Shown piece after piece: positions 46,771 to 58,318 of a stretch of 64,000 nt of DNA. The stretch is from Petaurus breviceps papuanus (Eukaryota; Chordata; Mammalia; Diprotodontia; Petauridae): positions 39,492,708-39,556,707 of the forward strand of contig JAMXIF010000220.1 in assembly GCA_028583685.1 (NCBI GenBank), given 5' to 3'. The position numbers and the translations under genes are program-made. Within the stretch, counting starts at the first letter, position 1. Every line of letters starts with the position of its first letter. The notes below the pieces were generated by a model. The model did no database searches and was not told where the DNA came from. It saw only the letters and a list, made by a program, of their open reading frames with translations.

Positions 46771-47545
46771 TCATTCTCTGCCTTACTAATATTATAAGCA
46801 TAGGGTGATAGAAAGAACAAAGGGAAAACAGATTTCCTTTCTAGTGCTGCCTGAAATACAGTGTGATGCCCCATGACTCATTCCCTTTCTTTGTTCCGTG
46901 TTTTTACCATCTGCTTGTAAACTGACAAAATTAACCTTTGCCTTTAAAGAGCCGAGGGAGCTTCTAAATTCAGGTGCTGTAGGGATTTAGTAATTTACGG
47001 GGATCCTGGAAGATAGAGAATAGTCTGAATTATTCTTTAAAAAAAAAACCTGTTGGTAACTTTGCAGGGGGATACTGCAGTTTGCTAAGAAATTATTTGA
47101 ACAAAACCCTACATTCAAACCCAGTGGGGGACACTCAAAGCCTGAAGTGCAGGGAGTCAGGGCATTGGTGGTGGTCTAGGCAATCAGTTTAAAAAGCAGG
47201 CAACCATTGTCTATAACAGGAGGAAGCTAAATAAATCTTTCTCAGTTAGATTGGCTTTAAATAACAAAAGTCAATAAAAATTTTGAAGTCAATATACCCA
47301 GTGCTAAAATGTTGAAAAGAGGGGAAAAACAGGATTTTATGATTATTAGCATCTTACAAATGCTAAAGTGAAGATAGAAATGATAGACAAGAGGAATGTT
47401 TTTAGCAGGTAGAGGAAAAAGGAGAAAGTGATACAGTTTGTTCCAAGGACGGGAAAACAGGGAATGCATTTATAAATTAGGGTCCTGAACTTATTCAAAA
47501 ATCATTTTTAAATGGGGTAAAAGCATATCAAAATGTAAACAATAC
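46771..47545. other. Single-copy stretch
   Basis: No gene or repeat supported. Confidence 0.45.
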
Positions 47546-47549
47546 TAGA

Positions 47550-47690
47550 TCCATAATCAAGAAACCTTGCTTCTGGTACCAACTAGCTATAACTACTGTA
47601 CAACTTCTTTCCTTCTCTGGGCCTCAGTTTCTTCATTTATTTAATTAATAGGTTGACAGAGAGTCTATGCCAGCTTGTGATTCTAAAACT
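47550..47690 (+). mobile_element. MIR relic
   Basis: 'cttctctgggcctcagtttc' core with weak flanks. Confidence 0.6.
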
Positions 47691-47691
47691 A

Positions 47692-48115
47692 GTGCTTCCT
47701 GCATGATATATCCCACCCCTGATATTTTACTGCCTGCTGAAATTCTATTCACCTTTCAAGTTCTTCTCTTCACATATCCCTATAGCTGGATATGTTCTTT
47801 CCTACCTCTGACAGTCCTTTCTGTACCTCTTTGATGCCTTTATGATGTACTGCTTTTCACTACAATTATTTGTGTGATTGTCATAGTCCTCTGCTGTATG
47901 TTAAGCTTCCGGAGAATAGAGGATGCCTTAATATGCTTTGAATATAATTCTTGGCACATCAAGTATTTTTAATAAGCTCTATCAAATTAATGTTTCCCTT
48001 GCCAGATTTCAAGCTTGTTGAGGGAGGACTTTGGTCTTTGTATTGTCAGTGCCTAGTACAATTCCTGTAGCATAGCAAGTGCTTAATCGATGCTTCTTGG
48101 TTGGTTAATTGGTTG
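47692..48115 (+). mobile_element. L2 3' end relics, two in tandem
   Basis: First copy: 'ttcacctttcaagttcttct' through 'gaatagaggatgccttaata'. Second: 'caagcttgttgagggaggac' through 'gcttaatcgatgcttcttgg'. Confidence 0.65.
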
Positions 48116-48885
48116 CTTTGAATTCTTTTGAAAAGAAAGATGTGATGTATCTCCTTATTGATGAAAAGTCTTGGACCCACTCCCAAGGATTAATGGCTAA
48201 TTAATGGATTCAAACACCAATTGTTTCCTGTGTAGATAGAAACTAAGTGTACTCTGAGTTTCTGTGCCCATTTAGCTTCACCTAAAACTGCAATAGGCAA
48301 TTTGTTGCAGAATTTTGCATTTCCACTGGGTCTAAGGACTCAAGGGGACATGCTCTAGGGTGATCCAAGAGTCTATGAAAGGGAATTGCTCCCTGAGTGA
48401 TATTACAGCCCCAGGAGAAACACAGTATTTTCTTGAAATAAAAGAGCTCCAAGGGTGTAAATCTTGCTGTTTCCATGCAGAACACTGCTTTCCCAACATC
48501 AGGAGATTAATCTGTGGAGTTCCATAGGTACAGCAATAACTTGTTAATGAGATATTGATTTTTGAAATTAAAACCTTACTGGTATCATATTTTCAATCTA
48601 AATGAATGCCTCATTAAACTAATTAATAGCATAACGATAAGTAGAACTGCTTGCATTGGTAATTAATCTTAGTCACATAGTTTTCCTGTACCAATCCATA
48701 GGTGTAATGGGACCCTTTAGAAATTGAGTAATTTTGTTTAAAAGTAAAGTAAGCCAAGGTGCCATTTTTATGCTATGGGAATATTAAGAGGAAAAGAGTT
48801 AAAGACTTGACCTGAGATTTCATTGGTTTGGAGATCTTCCAGATGAGAAATGTGCATTATCAATTCATGTCAATGCCTTCTCTGC
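48116..48885. other. Single-copy stretch, ATTA-rich candidate element
   Basis: No repeat. The part 48485-48720 holds many TAAT/ATTA cores ('ttgttaatgagatattga', 'aaactaattaatagcata', 'ggtaattaatctta'), as homeodomain-bound enhancers do; AT content alone could explain this. Confidence 0.35.
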
Positions 48886-48894
48886 TAGTAATAG

Positions 48895-49010
48895 TCATAG
48901 AAAGTTGTCCAGAGTGCCTAGAGGTTAAGTGTCTTGCCTAGAAGCACACACTCAATGTGTCAGAAGCTGTATTGAACTCAGGTCCTTGGTTCTCAGACAC
49001 TATCCCATAG
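48895..49010 (-). mobile_element. MIR relic, reverse
   Basis: 'gaggttaagtgtcttgccta', 'tgtattgaactcaggtcctt' and 'tctcagacactatcccatag' are the reversed MIR core and front. Confidence 0.65.
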
Positions 49011-49084
49011 TTGGCATTAATGTAAGACTTTAATTGGGTACTTGCTCAGGAACTCATGAAAATCATCAGAGGACCCTGGAATTT

Positions 49085-49245
49085 TGTTACAGTGCTGTGT
49101 GGTGGTAAGAATATTGGGATTGGAATATTAAAACTAGGGTTCTGTTCTGCCTGTTACTAATTCGATAAAAAACTACTTAATCTCTTTGGATCTCAATTCC
49201 TCTAATTATAAAAGTAGAGGTACTCATAGGGTCATTTTGGGTTAG
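49085..49245 (+). mobile_element. MIR relic
   Basis: 'gtggtggtaagaatattggg', 'aatctctttggatctcaatt' and 'gtagaggtactcatagggtc' follow MIR order. It lies next to a reverse MIR, so the two form a loose inverted pair. Confidence 0.55.
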
Positions 49246-49269
49246 AAAGACCTTGGATTTTATCTTTGT

Positions 49270-50410
49270 GGTTGTTGTTCAGTAATAAAGTCATGTATGA
49301 CTCTTTGTGACCCCATAGACTACAGCATGCCAGGCCCTTACATCCTCCACTAGCTTCTGAAGTCTGTCCAAGCTCAGGTTTATTGCTTCTATGACACTAT
49401 CCATCCATCTCATACTCTGCCATCTCTTGTTCCTTTTGCCTTCAATTTTTCCCAATTTCATGTTCTTTTCCAATGAATATTGTCTTCTCATTAGGTGACC
49501 AAAGTACTTAAACTTCAACTTTTAGTATTTGACCTTGCAGTGAATAGTCTGAATTAATTTCCTGAAGTATTGATTAACTTGACCTCCTTACTGTCCAAGA
49601 GATTTTCAAAAAGCTTACCTAGCACCACAATTAGAAAGTATCAATTCTGTTCAACTCTTTTTGTTAGACATCTCTCACAACTAAACTTTACCAGTGGAAA
49701 AGCCACAGTTTTGACTCTAATGACCTTTGTTGGCAAGGTGAGGTCTCTGATTTTTAGTCTGCTGTCCAGATTTGCCATAGCTTTTCTTTGAAGGAACAAT
49801 AATCTTTTAATTTCATGACTGCAGTTGCCATCTGCAGTGATCTTTAAGCCCAAGAACCTAAAATCTGATGATGCTCCCAATACTCCCATTTCTCCCTCTA
49901 TTTGACAGAAAGTGATGGGACCACTTGCCAAAATCTCAGTCAGGTATTTATATCTTAAACTTTTAGCCAGCTTTACACACTCCTCTTTTACCCTCATCAA
50001 GAGGCTTCTTAATTCTTCACCTTCCGTCCTCAGAGTGGTATTGTCTGCATATCTAAGATTTTTTTATATTTCTCTTGGCAAATTTAATTTTGGCTTTTGA
50101 TTCATCCATCTGGGCATTTCACAGGATGCATTCTGCATATAAGTTAAATTAAAAAGAGGACAATATGTAGTCCTGTTGGCCTCCTTTTTTAATTGTAAAC
50201 CAAACAATTATTCCTTGTTTGGTTTAATTGTTGTTTCTTGACTCACATACAGATTCCTCAGGAGACAAGTAAGATGATCTGGCACTCCTATCTCTTTGAG
50301 GACTGGCCACATTTTCTTGTGATCCACATAGTCAAAGTATTTAGTGTAGTCAACAAAGCAGAAGCCGATGTGTATTTTGTTTTATTTGTTTGTTTGTTTC
50401 TGGAACTCCT
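49270..50410 (-). mobile_element. RTE/BovB-type LINE fragment, ORF2 3' half
   Basis: Minus-strand pieces read 'VNKI'-type text near 50350 (the family's FDYVDHNKLW), 'YLTEILASGPITFCQIEGEMGVLGASSDFRFLGLKITADGNCSHEIKRLLFLQRKAMANLDS' (49641-50000) and 'KFKYFGHLMRRQYSLEKNMKLGKIEGKRNKRWQSMRWMDSVIEAIN' (49291-49518). These match BovB/RTE ORF2: RT thumb, then the YFGHLMRR and C-terminal AWR.AV.GV.KS.T motif, here AWHAVVYGVTKSHT. The tail at 49272 carries GTTGTTGTT. Stops and shifts break it. RTE/BovB LINEs are known for horizontal transfer among vertebrates. Confidence 0.92.
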
Positions 50411-50564
50411 TTATTTTTTTTTCATAAAATAATGAATATTGGCAATTTGTTCTCTTGTTCCTTTACCTCTTCAAAAACCAGCCTGCTCTTCTGATAATTC
50501 TTGGTTCACATATTGCCAAAGCCTACCTTGCAAAATCATGTTTTGCTTTGCACAAATCTTCATT

Positions 50565-50735
50565 TTACTGATTAGGAAGTTGTAGTATAGAAACATTAAG
50601 TGAGTTGCCCAGGAGCATAGATCTACAAAACAGCAAAGCTAGATATAAAAACCAGGTCCTCCAATTGCAAATTAATTGCCTTCTTTCTGGCTATATGACC
50701 TCTACAATCCCTTTTTGCTTGAAGTCCATAATCAT
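50565..50735 (-). mobile_element. MIR relic, reverse
   Basis: 'cattttactgattaggaagt', 'gagttgcccaggagcataga' and 'aaaaccaggtcctccaattg' are the reversed MIR core. Confidence 0.6.
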
Positions 50736-50920
50736 ATTACTTTTCAAATGAGATTAATTCCATGAAGGTCAGATGAAATAATAGGTAATGTAAATACAAC
50801 TTTTGATTAAAACAGTGAGAATAGTCTAATCAAATTTTATGCCAGTCATATTTGTTTTTCAAAGTAATTTTGATTTAGAAATGATCATATAATGCTAAGT
50901 GCAGAAAGACATTGACAGGG

Positions 50921-51003
50921 TCTCCTTCACCTCTTCCTCCCCTTCTTTGCCTCCTCCTCTTCCTCCTTCTCCTCTTTCCCCTCTTTCTCTTCTTTTCTCC
51001 CCC
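50921..51003. repeat. Polypyrimidine tract, 83 bp
   Basis: Almost unbroken C/T sequence ('tcctcctcttcctccttctc' type), with very few purines. It has mirror-like CTT/TCC blocks. Confidence 0.9.
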
Positions 51004-51124
51004 TGACATTTAAAATGTCTTAGAGAAGATTATTGAAGTCACATGGGAAGTTGCCCAGAAATACACACAGAACTCAAAGAGTTTTAGAACTATTTTGCTT
51101 TTTATTTATATTATATGTCACATA

Positions 51125-51245
51125 CTGGATAATTCAGAGAGTAATGAAGCAGTGGGCTCATTAAGGAGAGTCAGAATGTTCAGGTTCCATTACTGACTCA
51201 GCTATTATGTATCTGTGTGATCATGGCCCAGTTCCTTAATCTTTT
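51125..51245 (+). mobile_element. MIR relic
   Basis: 'tgaagcagtgggctcattaa', 'aggttccattactgactcag' and 'gtgatcatggcccagttcct' follow the MIR front and core. Confidence 0.55.
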
Positions 51246-51339
51246 TTGTTTTGTTTGATTTTTTTTTATTTTCTTGCCTGCTAAATATGCAAAATATATG
51301 TGTACTATTTTGCAGAGGAGGCAAACATATGCTAAAATT

Positions 51340-51545
51340 CACAGAATCATAAGTGTGAAACATCGCAGTGTATATCTAGCCCAAGCTCACATCATTTTGT
51401 AGATGAGGAAACTGAGTCCCAGGTGAGGTTGAGACTTGCCCAAGGTCATATGAGTAGCAAGCATCAGAATATGGATTTGAACCAATGTCATCTAGATTAT
51501 AATCAGTACCTTTTCTATTGAACCATGCTGCCTCTCTATTCCTAT
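51340..51545 (-). mobile_element. MIR relic, reverse
   Basis: 'tgtagatgaggaaactgagt', 'gagacttgcccaaggtcata' and 'ctattgaaccatgctgcctc' make a clear reversed MIR. Confidence 0.75.
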
Positions 51546-51645
51546 AAATATCACTCATTTCCCCACATAAACTGGTATCACCCTAATTTTTCAAACCTGC
51601 CTCACATTGGTTCCTAATTTTCCAAACTTACCTTATATTAGTTCC

Positions 51646-52123
51646 TATAATGCCAATGCGATATCCACAGAGCCCAGAGTGGCTATGAATATACTGGTGT
51701 AGTTGTGAATCACAAATGTAACAGACTCTTCACATGGAAGACAGGCCCAAAACATTTATTCAAATACCAGAAAGCCTAATCCCAAAACCAGAAAGCTAAA
51801 TCCATCATAGCAACCAAGACGTTGGTACACATAACTAGTGCAGCAAATACCAACATTCCCAAGTCTTCCCTTCATCAGGCCTTCAAAACAAAACAGGCCC
51901 CCTTAAGCAAAAATTCCCCTCTCTCACTGACAATAGCTGCTCTGCCTCCACACAGCTTGCTCCCGGCTGTTCTGTCTCTCTCTTGATCCTTCTTGCTCCA
52001 CCCTTCCTGCTCCACCCTCCCTGCTCTACCCTTTAAGCTAGCTCCTCTCCCTGTGGGCTCGGTGTGATGACATTTGGTCTATTCAGGAGCAGGAAAGATC
52101 TTCAAATTTCCATTGCCATTACA
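51646..52123 (-). mobile_element. Solo LTR (fossil), 478 bp
   Basis: On the minus strand it opens TGTAATGG and ends CATTATA, the inverse of TGTAATG but for one base. Both sides carry GTTCC (51641-51645 and 52124-52128), a perfect 5-bp target duplication. An 'aataaa' lies in R position (minus strand, near 51750). Its opening resembles that of the LTR at 16461, but the rest differs. No internal viral sequence. Confidence 0.88.
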
Positions 52124-52128
52124 GTTCC

Positions 52129-53099
52129 CCTCTGAATACATAACGATCTACAAAAACTGGAATATTGTCTCCACTTCTACTTTGCATCCTTGACTCTAAT
52201 TTTCTCTTTTTTTTGTAAGCAAAATATCTTCAGCAACATGTAAACATTTTCTGTCCCATATGCTGATATTAATGCCTTTAATTTACTTCTCTTGTCTAAT
52301 TGTTTTAACTATTATTCCTTATTATATAATATACATTGATCATATATTTTATATTATGCATCATATATAATACTTTTAACTTCTATCATTCTCTTATCTT
52401 ATTATTATAATACCTGCACTTGTAGAACTATGTTAAATAATGCAAAAGTATCATCATTATTCCTTCTATTTATTGGGAAAGTTTCTAGTGTTTCTTAATT
52501 GTAAAAAAAAAAAAGATCAAATTTGAGGTTTTATGAATAATTTTATCATAGTTAAATTATATCTGTATGGCTGTATTTCTTAGAGTTAAAGTATAAATAA
52601 GTTCTATATTTTGTCTATGGTTTATGTATTTTTATGATTATGAGTTGGGTTGGTTTTGTTTTCACTATAATTAATTGTAATAGTTTCACTTGGGGCGGAT
52701 AGATGGCACAGTGAATAGAGAACTGGCCCTGGAATCAGAAAGACCTGGGTTCGGATCAGGACTCAGATTAACACAAAAACTAGCCATGTGATCTTGGATA
52801 AGTCACTTAACCCCAATTGTCCTCAAAAAAATTAATAATTGTTTCACTAGTGTTGAAAAATCATTCACTACTAGTACAATTTCAACATTATCATAATTAA
52901 TATTTTACATGTATTTTGATATATATCTGGACATATCTTTTCTCTTAGAATTTTATTTAATATTTTGCTTTAGTTTAAATAATGGGATATTGGTTTCATA
53001 AAGAGTTTAACAGAATGTTTGTTTGTTTTCCCCTGACAGAGAGTATTTTGTGTAAATGAGGTAATTATGTCTCTTTAAACATTTGGTAGACTTCACTTG
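52129..53099. other. AT-rich stretch, possibly old L1
   Basis: No gene. Poor match to anything recognised, except the SINE at 52691-52835. Confidence 0.35.
52691..52835 (+). mobile_element. tRNA-type marsupial SINE
   Basis: 'ggggcggatagatggcacag', 'aaagacctgggttcggatca' and 'gtcacttaaccccaattgtc'. Flanks TAATAGTTTCACT (52678-52690) and TAATTGTTTCACT (52836-52848) form a 13-bp duplication with one mismatch. Confidence 0.9.
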
Positions 53100-54865
53100 T
53101 GTCTGCAAATGGTACAGGTCAAGGTTTTTTATTTGATAATTCTTTTATGAATTGATCAGTTTCACTTGTAAAACTAAGATGTTTAATTTCTCTATTCCTT
53201 ATTTTGTTAATTTGGGTATATTATTTCTTTACAGGCATTTATTCATTTCTTATTATGGGCATTTATTATATTAGTAACTATAGGTAATAACTCATTTCTT
53301 TACATTTCTTTCTCTTTTGGCAACATAAAGCTGTGTACATTGGATTCAAACCATTTTGTTTCCTCTGTGTTATGAATTCACCTTTTCCCTTTTTATTTTA
53401 GTTATCTAACTTTATTCTCTCTCTTTTTCTCTATTTTATCAGGTTAGCTAAAAGTTTATTGATTTTGTTTGTCTTTTCAAAGGACCAGAGTTTTAAGCTT
53501 TGTTTATCATTTTTATAGTGTACTTTTTCCATTTTATCTCCATGAATTTTTTGTTTTGTGTTTATTTGGGGTTTCTTAATTTTTTTTGTTTCTATAGTTG
53601 TATTTTATTTTAATTTCAGAAAGGTATATTTTCAGAGATGCATTTTTTTTCCTTTGAGGACTGCTTTAGCTACATCAAAATAATTTGGTATGTTTTCTTA
53701 TCACTATCATTCTATGTTTATATGATTGCTATGTTTTTACAATTTTTCTTTGACTTAATTATTATTTGGTATCCTTATCTTTGAGTTTTCTTTTAGTTCT
53801 GTTATTTCTTGCATTCCCAGTATTTTACTATTAGTGTGTCACATTATGGTCTACAAAGAATATTTCTCCCTTTTTAATTTCATTTATTATTTCTCTATAC
53901 CCAACAGATGGTCTGTTTTTGTTAATTTACCACATAAGTTGGAAAATATGTATATTTCCATTCAAAGGACATCATTTGTCTTTCAAATCTAACTTCTTGT
54001 AAAGTTTCTCAAGATATGTATGTACATATAAACACATATATACATACATCTATATATGATATTCAAGGTGCACATTCATTTAGAGGATGTGGTAGCATTT
54101 GCTCTAAGATATCTATCAAAATCTATTAAGCAGTTCTTTCCTTTATTCATATTATATGTTATGGGGCAGCTAGGTGTGCAGTGAATAGAGCACCAGCCTT
54201 GGAGTCAGGAGGACCTGAGTTCAAATCCGACCTCAGACACAACACAAAAACTAGCCGTGTGACCTTGGGCAAGTCACTTAACCCCAATTGCCTTCCCCCC
54301 CCCAAAAAAAATAGAAGCGCATATTATATGTTATATTTATATTGTCATCTCACTATTTATAAAACATAGACAACTGTTTTCGATTATCTGTTTATTTGTT
54401 TGGTTTTTGTTTTTCAGATACATTTTCCTGTTCTATTTCTTAACCTGTACCAAATAGTTTCAATGATTATTTCTTTATAATCTGATTTAAGATATGATGA
54501 TTCTAAATTCCTTCATTTATACTTCTTCTGTTATTGCCTTTGGAATTTAAAAACTTTTGTTTCTAAAAAGGTTGTTTTTTTTATTTTATATAATTCCTTT
54601 CAGTTTCTACTTCAAAAAGGAATGGGAATAGCACTAAATATCTAAATTAATAAAATAATTTAATTATGTTTACATAGCACAAACATCAGAGCTGAATATC
54701 TCTCAAAATATTTTAGCCTTTATTTATGTAAAGAACATTTCAAAGCTGTATTTAAATAAAAATGTGTTGATATTTTAACATCAAGATATCTTATGTATTT
54801 GTTATTACTTTTAATTTATTTTTATGTCATGTCTTGCTGGAGGTTTTTGTTAATAATGTATAGAA
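53100..54865 (-). mobile_element. Old L1 ORF2 fragment, reverse
   Basis: The forward text includes the reversed L1 motif 'gctaaaagtttattgatttt' with 'ttcaaaggaccag' (about 53446-53490), then 'tagctacatcaaaataattt' near 53670, matching 'tgctgcatcacataagtttt' at 26170 in L1 copy 2. Further blocks near 54480 and 54600 fit the later ORF2. Far more diverged than the other L1s, so older. A SINE splits it at 54163-54319. Confidence 0.65.
54163..54319 (+). mobile_element. tRNA-type marsupial SINE, well preserved
   Basis: Close to the canonical sequence ('ggagtcaggaggacctgagt', 'gtgaccttgggcaagtcact'), with a C-run before the A-tail. The 15-bp duplication CATATTATATGTTAT is exact (54148-54162, 54320-54334), so the insertion is fairly young. 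Confidence 0.95.
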
Positions 54866-55865
54866 AGGGGGTGAAGTCAAGAGGGCAGAATTAAAACAGA
54901 AACTTGTTTGAGCTCTCACCCAAATCCCTCCAAATACTGTAAAAACAACTCTAAGCAAATTCTAGAGCAGCAGAACCCACAAAATGTCAGAGCAAAAGAA
55001 ATTTCTAGCCTAAGACAACCTAGAAGATTTACAAAAACATTCTGTCACACCAGGCTGAGACAGGAACACAGTCCAGTACAAAACACAGCAGCACAGACCA
55101 GGCCCAAGCAAAACAGGAACAGGCCTCAAGGGACTGAATCACTTGTAGGTGTGGAACTTACCAGACTTCTCAACCCACACATGCCAAAGACAACATAGGA
55201 GATCATTAGGAAAGGTCTGTCAGAACTGGATGAGAGAGGAGCACAGTCTGACCCCAACCCCAGGACAGCAGCAGAGGCAACAACAGCTGCTTCTGGCTGA
55301 GAGACAGTGGGAGAATAGAGCAGCTGATCAGAGGAAGATCACAAGGATCTCTTTCCTGGTGCTGAGGCAAGATTCTCTTGTTTGGTGGGTACTTGGATCT
55401 GGGTCATAGTCCTGGGTCATAAACCAACCTTGGTGGTCCTGGGGTGAAGAGGAAAACTGGATTGGCAGAGCTTGTGGCAGTGGTGGAGAGGGAATCCTCC
55501 TCACAGTTTCAAGACAGAAAAGAGAGCTTATGGTCACTCACAGACCAGAGCACAGACAAAGAGAGGAGTAAACCCCTTTCCTTTAATCATACAATCTTGG
55601 AAGAACTGAAAACTTCCAGGACCCTGGAAGTATCTCTGAAGTCAGGTGCACAAAACCCCTGAAGTTTGGGACAGTACACCCTCTACACTGGAAGTACAGT
55701 TAAAAGGTCAAGTAATTGGCTGGGGAAATGAGCGAACAGTGGGGAAAAATACTCAGAAAATATAATTTTACTTTGGTGAGAAGGAAGATCAAAATAGATC
55801 AAAACCTACAACCAGAAGAAGACAACAGAGTCAAAGCTTCTACATACAAAGCCTACAAGAAAAAA

Positions 55866-56835
55866 TATGGAAGAGCTCAAAATGGATTTTGAAAATCAAG
55901 TAAGTGAAGTAGAGGAAAAATTGGGAACCGAAATGAGAATGATGCAAGAAAATCATGAAAAATGAGGCAACAGTTTGCTAAAGGAGGCCCAAAAATATTG
56001 AAGAAAATAACACCTTAAAAATAGACTAAACTAAATGGCAAAAGAGGTTCAAAAAGCTAATGAGGAGAAGAATGCCTTAAAAAGTAGAATTGGTCAAATG
56101 AAAAAGGAGGTCCAAAATCTCACTGAAGAAAAAAATTCCTTAGAAATTAGAATGGAGTAAATGGAAGTTAATGACTTTATGAGCAATCAGGAAAAAAATA
56201 AAACAAAACCAAAATAATTTTTAAAATATAGAAGACAATGTGTAATAAACCATTGGAAAAATAATTGACCTGGAAAATAGATCCAAGAGAGATAATTTAA
56301 AAATTATTAGACTACCTGAAAACCATGATCAAAAAAAGAGCCTAGTTATCATCTTTCAAGGAATTATCAAGGAAATTCTATGTATAGATAGATATTCTAT
56401 AACCAGAGGATAAAATAGAAATTGAAGGAATCCACCCATCATCTCCTAAAATAAATCCCAAAAAGAAAGTTCCTAAGAATATCACTGCCAAATTCTAAAG
56501 TTCATGGGTCAAGCAAAATTATTGAAGGCAGCCAGAAACAAACAAATCAAGTATTTTGTGGAAACACAATCAGGATAACACAAGATATAGTAGCTTCTAC
56601 ATTGATGGATTGAGGGACTTGGAATATAATACTCTGGAAGTCAAAGGAGCTAAGATTAAAACCTACACAGCTAAATTGAGCATAGTCCTTCGGGGGGGGG
56701 GGGGGGGGGGGGGGGGGGGAGGGAGGAGGGGAAGTGGACATTCAATGAAATAGAGGACTTTAAAATATTGTTGATGAAAAGACCAGAGCTGAATAAAAAA
56801 CTTGTCCTTCAAATACAAGATTCAAGAGAAGCATA
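55866..56835 (+). pseudogene. HAL1 copy 4 ORF1 (broken)
   Basis: 'MEELKMDFENQVSEVEEK'-type start, coiled coil, 'TWKIDPREIILKLLDYLKTMI'-type junction near 56270-56330, then the RNA-binding part. Several shifts. The G28 run (56692-56719) lies where copy 1 has only five Gs (8346-8350). Confidence 0.7.
56692..56719. repeat. G28 homopolymer
   Basis: Twenty-eight consecutive Gs followed by GGGA-type repeats, in HAL1 ORF1. Reads as poly-Gly forward and poly-Pro on the minus strand. Length may be affected by sequencing or assembly. Confidence 0.9.
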
Positions 56836-57108
56836 AAAAGGTAAACAGAAAAGATAAATTATAAGGCACTTATTAAAATCAAACTGTTTACATTCCTACA
56901 TGGAAAGATGATATTTGTAACACATGTGACCTTTCTCAATATTGGGTTAGTTGGAGGGAATACATACACACACACACAGCACAGGGTGAGCTAAATATGA
57001 AGGTATGACATCTAAAAATTTAAAGGGATGAGATAGGAATATACTGGGAGAAGGAGAAAGGGAGAGGTAGAATGGAGCAAATTTTCTTACATAAAAGAAG
57101 CAAGAATA

Positions 57109-57190
57109 TATTTAGCACCACACCCAGAAATAACTGGCCGTGTAACCTTGAGCAAGTTACTTAACCCCTATTGCTTAAAAAAAAAGAAAA
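57109..57190 (+). mobile_element. 5'-truncated SINE in HAL1 copy 4
   Basis: 3' half of the 'ccttgagcaag' subtype. Flanks AGAAGCAAGAATA (57096-57108) and AGAAACAAGAATA (57191-57203) form a 13-bp duplication with one mismatch. Confidence 0.85.
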
Positions 57191-57689
57191 AGAAACAAGA
57201 ATAAGCTTTTACAGTGGAGGGGGGCATTGAAAGAGAATGAGTGAACCTTACTCTCATTGGATTTGGCTTAAGGAGAGAATAACATACACATTCAATTGGG
57301 TATGAAAATCTATCTTACCCTACAGGAAAGTCATGGGGAAAGGGATAAAAGATAGAAGGGAGGGCGTATTGGAGGAGGGGATAATCAGAAGTAAATGTTT
57401 TTGAGGAGTGACAGTGTCAAAGAGAGAATAGAATAAATGGGGCTCAGGATAGGATGGAGCAAAATATAGTTAGTGTTTTGCAATATGACTCTTATGGAAG
57501 TGTTTTATGTGACCACACATGTATACACTATATCAAATTGGCTGCCTTCTCATTGAGGGTGGGTGGGGAGGGAGGAAGGAAGAGAATGTTATTGCACAAA
57601 AAATATTAAAATAGGAAGAAAAATTAAAAGAGCAAAAATAAAAGACTGTGAAGGAGTGACTGAGTACAAAGGAAAATGAAGATTTAAAA

Positions 57690-58318
57690 GAGCAGCTTCA
57701 CCTTTACCCTTCAGGAAATGTCAAGTCATAGATCTGGTCCATTTTGTAGATGCCAAATCTTTGTAGTTCACCATAGACCACCCAGTGTCTTGACAATGAG
57801 CAAAGGTAACATCAAGACCATAGGCTAGATGATAACATTTCCAACACAATAAATAATCCACATCAAAGCAAAGTATCTTCTGTGATAAGGTAGCTAAAAT
57901 AGTCTTTTGCATGCAGCTTGTCCCAGTGTCAAGGCTGATACGAAGATTTACTGTGAAATTCCACTCAAGATCTGTATTCCTCAAAACATCACTACAAAGT
58001 GTAGACCTTGGATTTTCTTAGAGTCTATTGCCTACCTCTATTCCCTTATATATTCTACCACCTGATCTTTGGCCTCTGCCAATTTTACTTTGTCTTCACT
58101 ATTCAACATTATGTCATTAATATAGTCATAAACATCATTGTCATTATGAAGTGGGAACTTTTGGAAACATTTGTGGCTGTGGTGATTCCCAAACTTCTCA
58201 GTGCAAGATGGGGATCTGTTGAAGCTGTGTGAGTGACAAGTGTAGGGTCTTTGTTGGTAGCAGCAGTCACTCCTGGGGACATCAACCCACAGAATAAATG
58301 TTTGAAAGTCACATACTT
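57690..58318 (-). mobile_element. Retroviral pol relic (fossil), part 1
   Basis: The minus strand contains short stretches that resemble the reverse-transcriptase part of endogenous retrovirus pol. The relic is heavily broken and old. It is cut at 58318 by L1 copy 3, and similar sequence in the same orientation resumes beyond that L1 at 63430. Class (ERV1 or ERVL-like) cannot be settled by eye. No LTR is visible nearby. Confidence 0.45.

Larger units (their letters stand above)
54867..57650 (+). mobile_element. HAL1 copy 4
   Basis: Starts 'ggggtgaagtcaagagggca'. Then follow 5' UTR, a broken ORF1 (about 55860-56835), the linker and a 3' UTR ending in A-rich sequence near 57640. There is no ORF2, and the joint is as in copies 1-3. 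It contains a G28 run and one SINE. Shorter than the other copies, with part of the 3' UTR missing. Confidence 0.82.

Noticed and set aside
52124-52140. Purine tract on the minus strand as a polypurine tract of a longer provirus
   Set aside because: The LTR at 51646-52123 has GTTCC on both sides, which marks a solo LTR; the AGAGGGGAAC-like stretch is host flank.
56547-56741. Poly-Pro and poly-Gly frames
   Set aside because: They arise from the G28 run in a HAL1.
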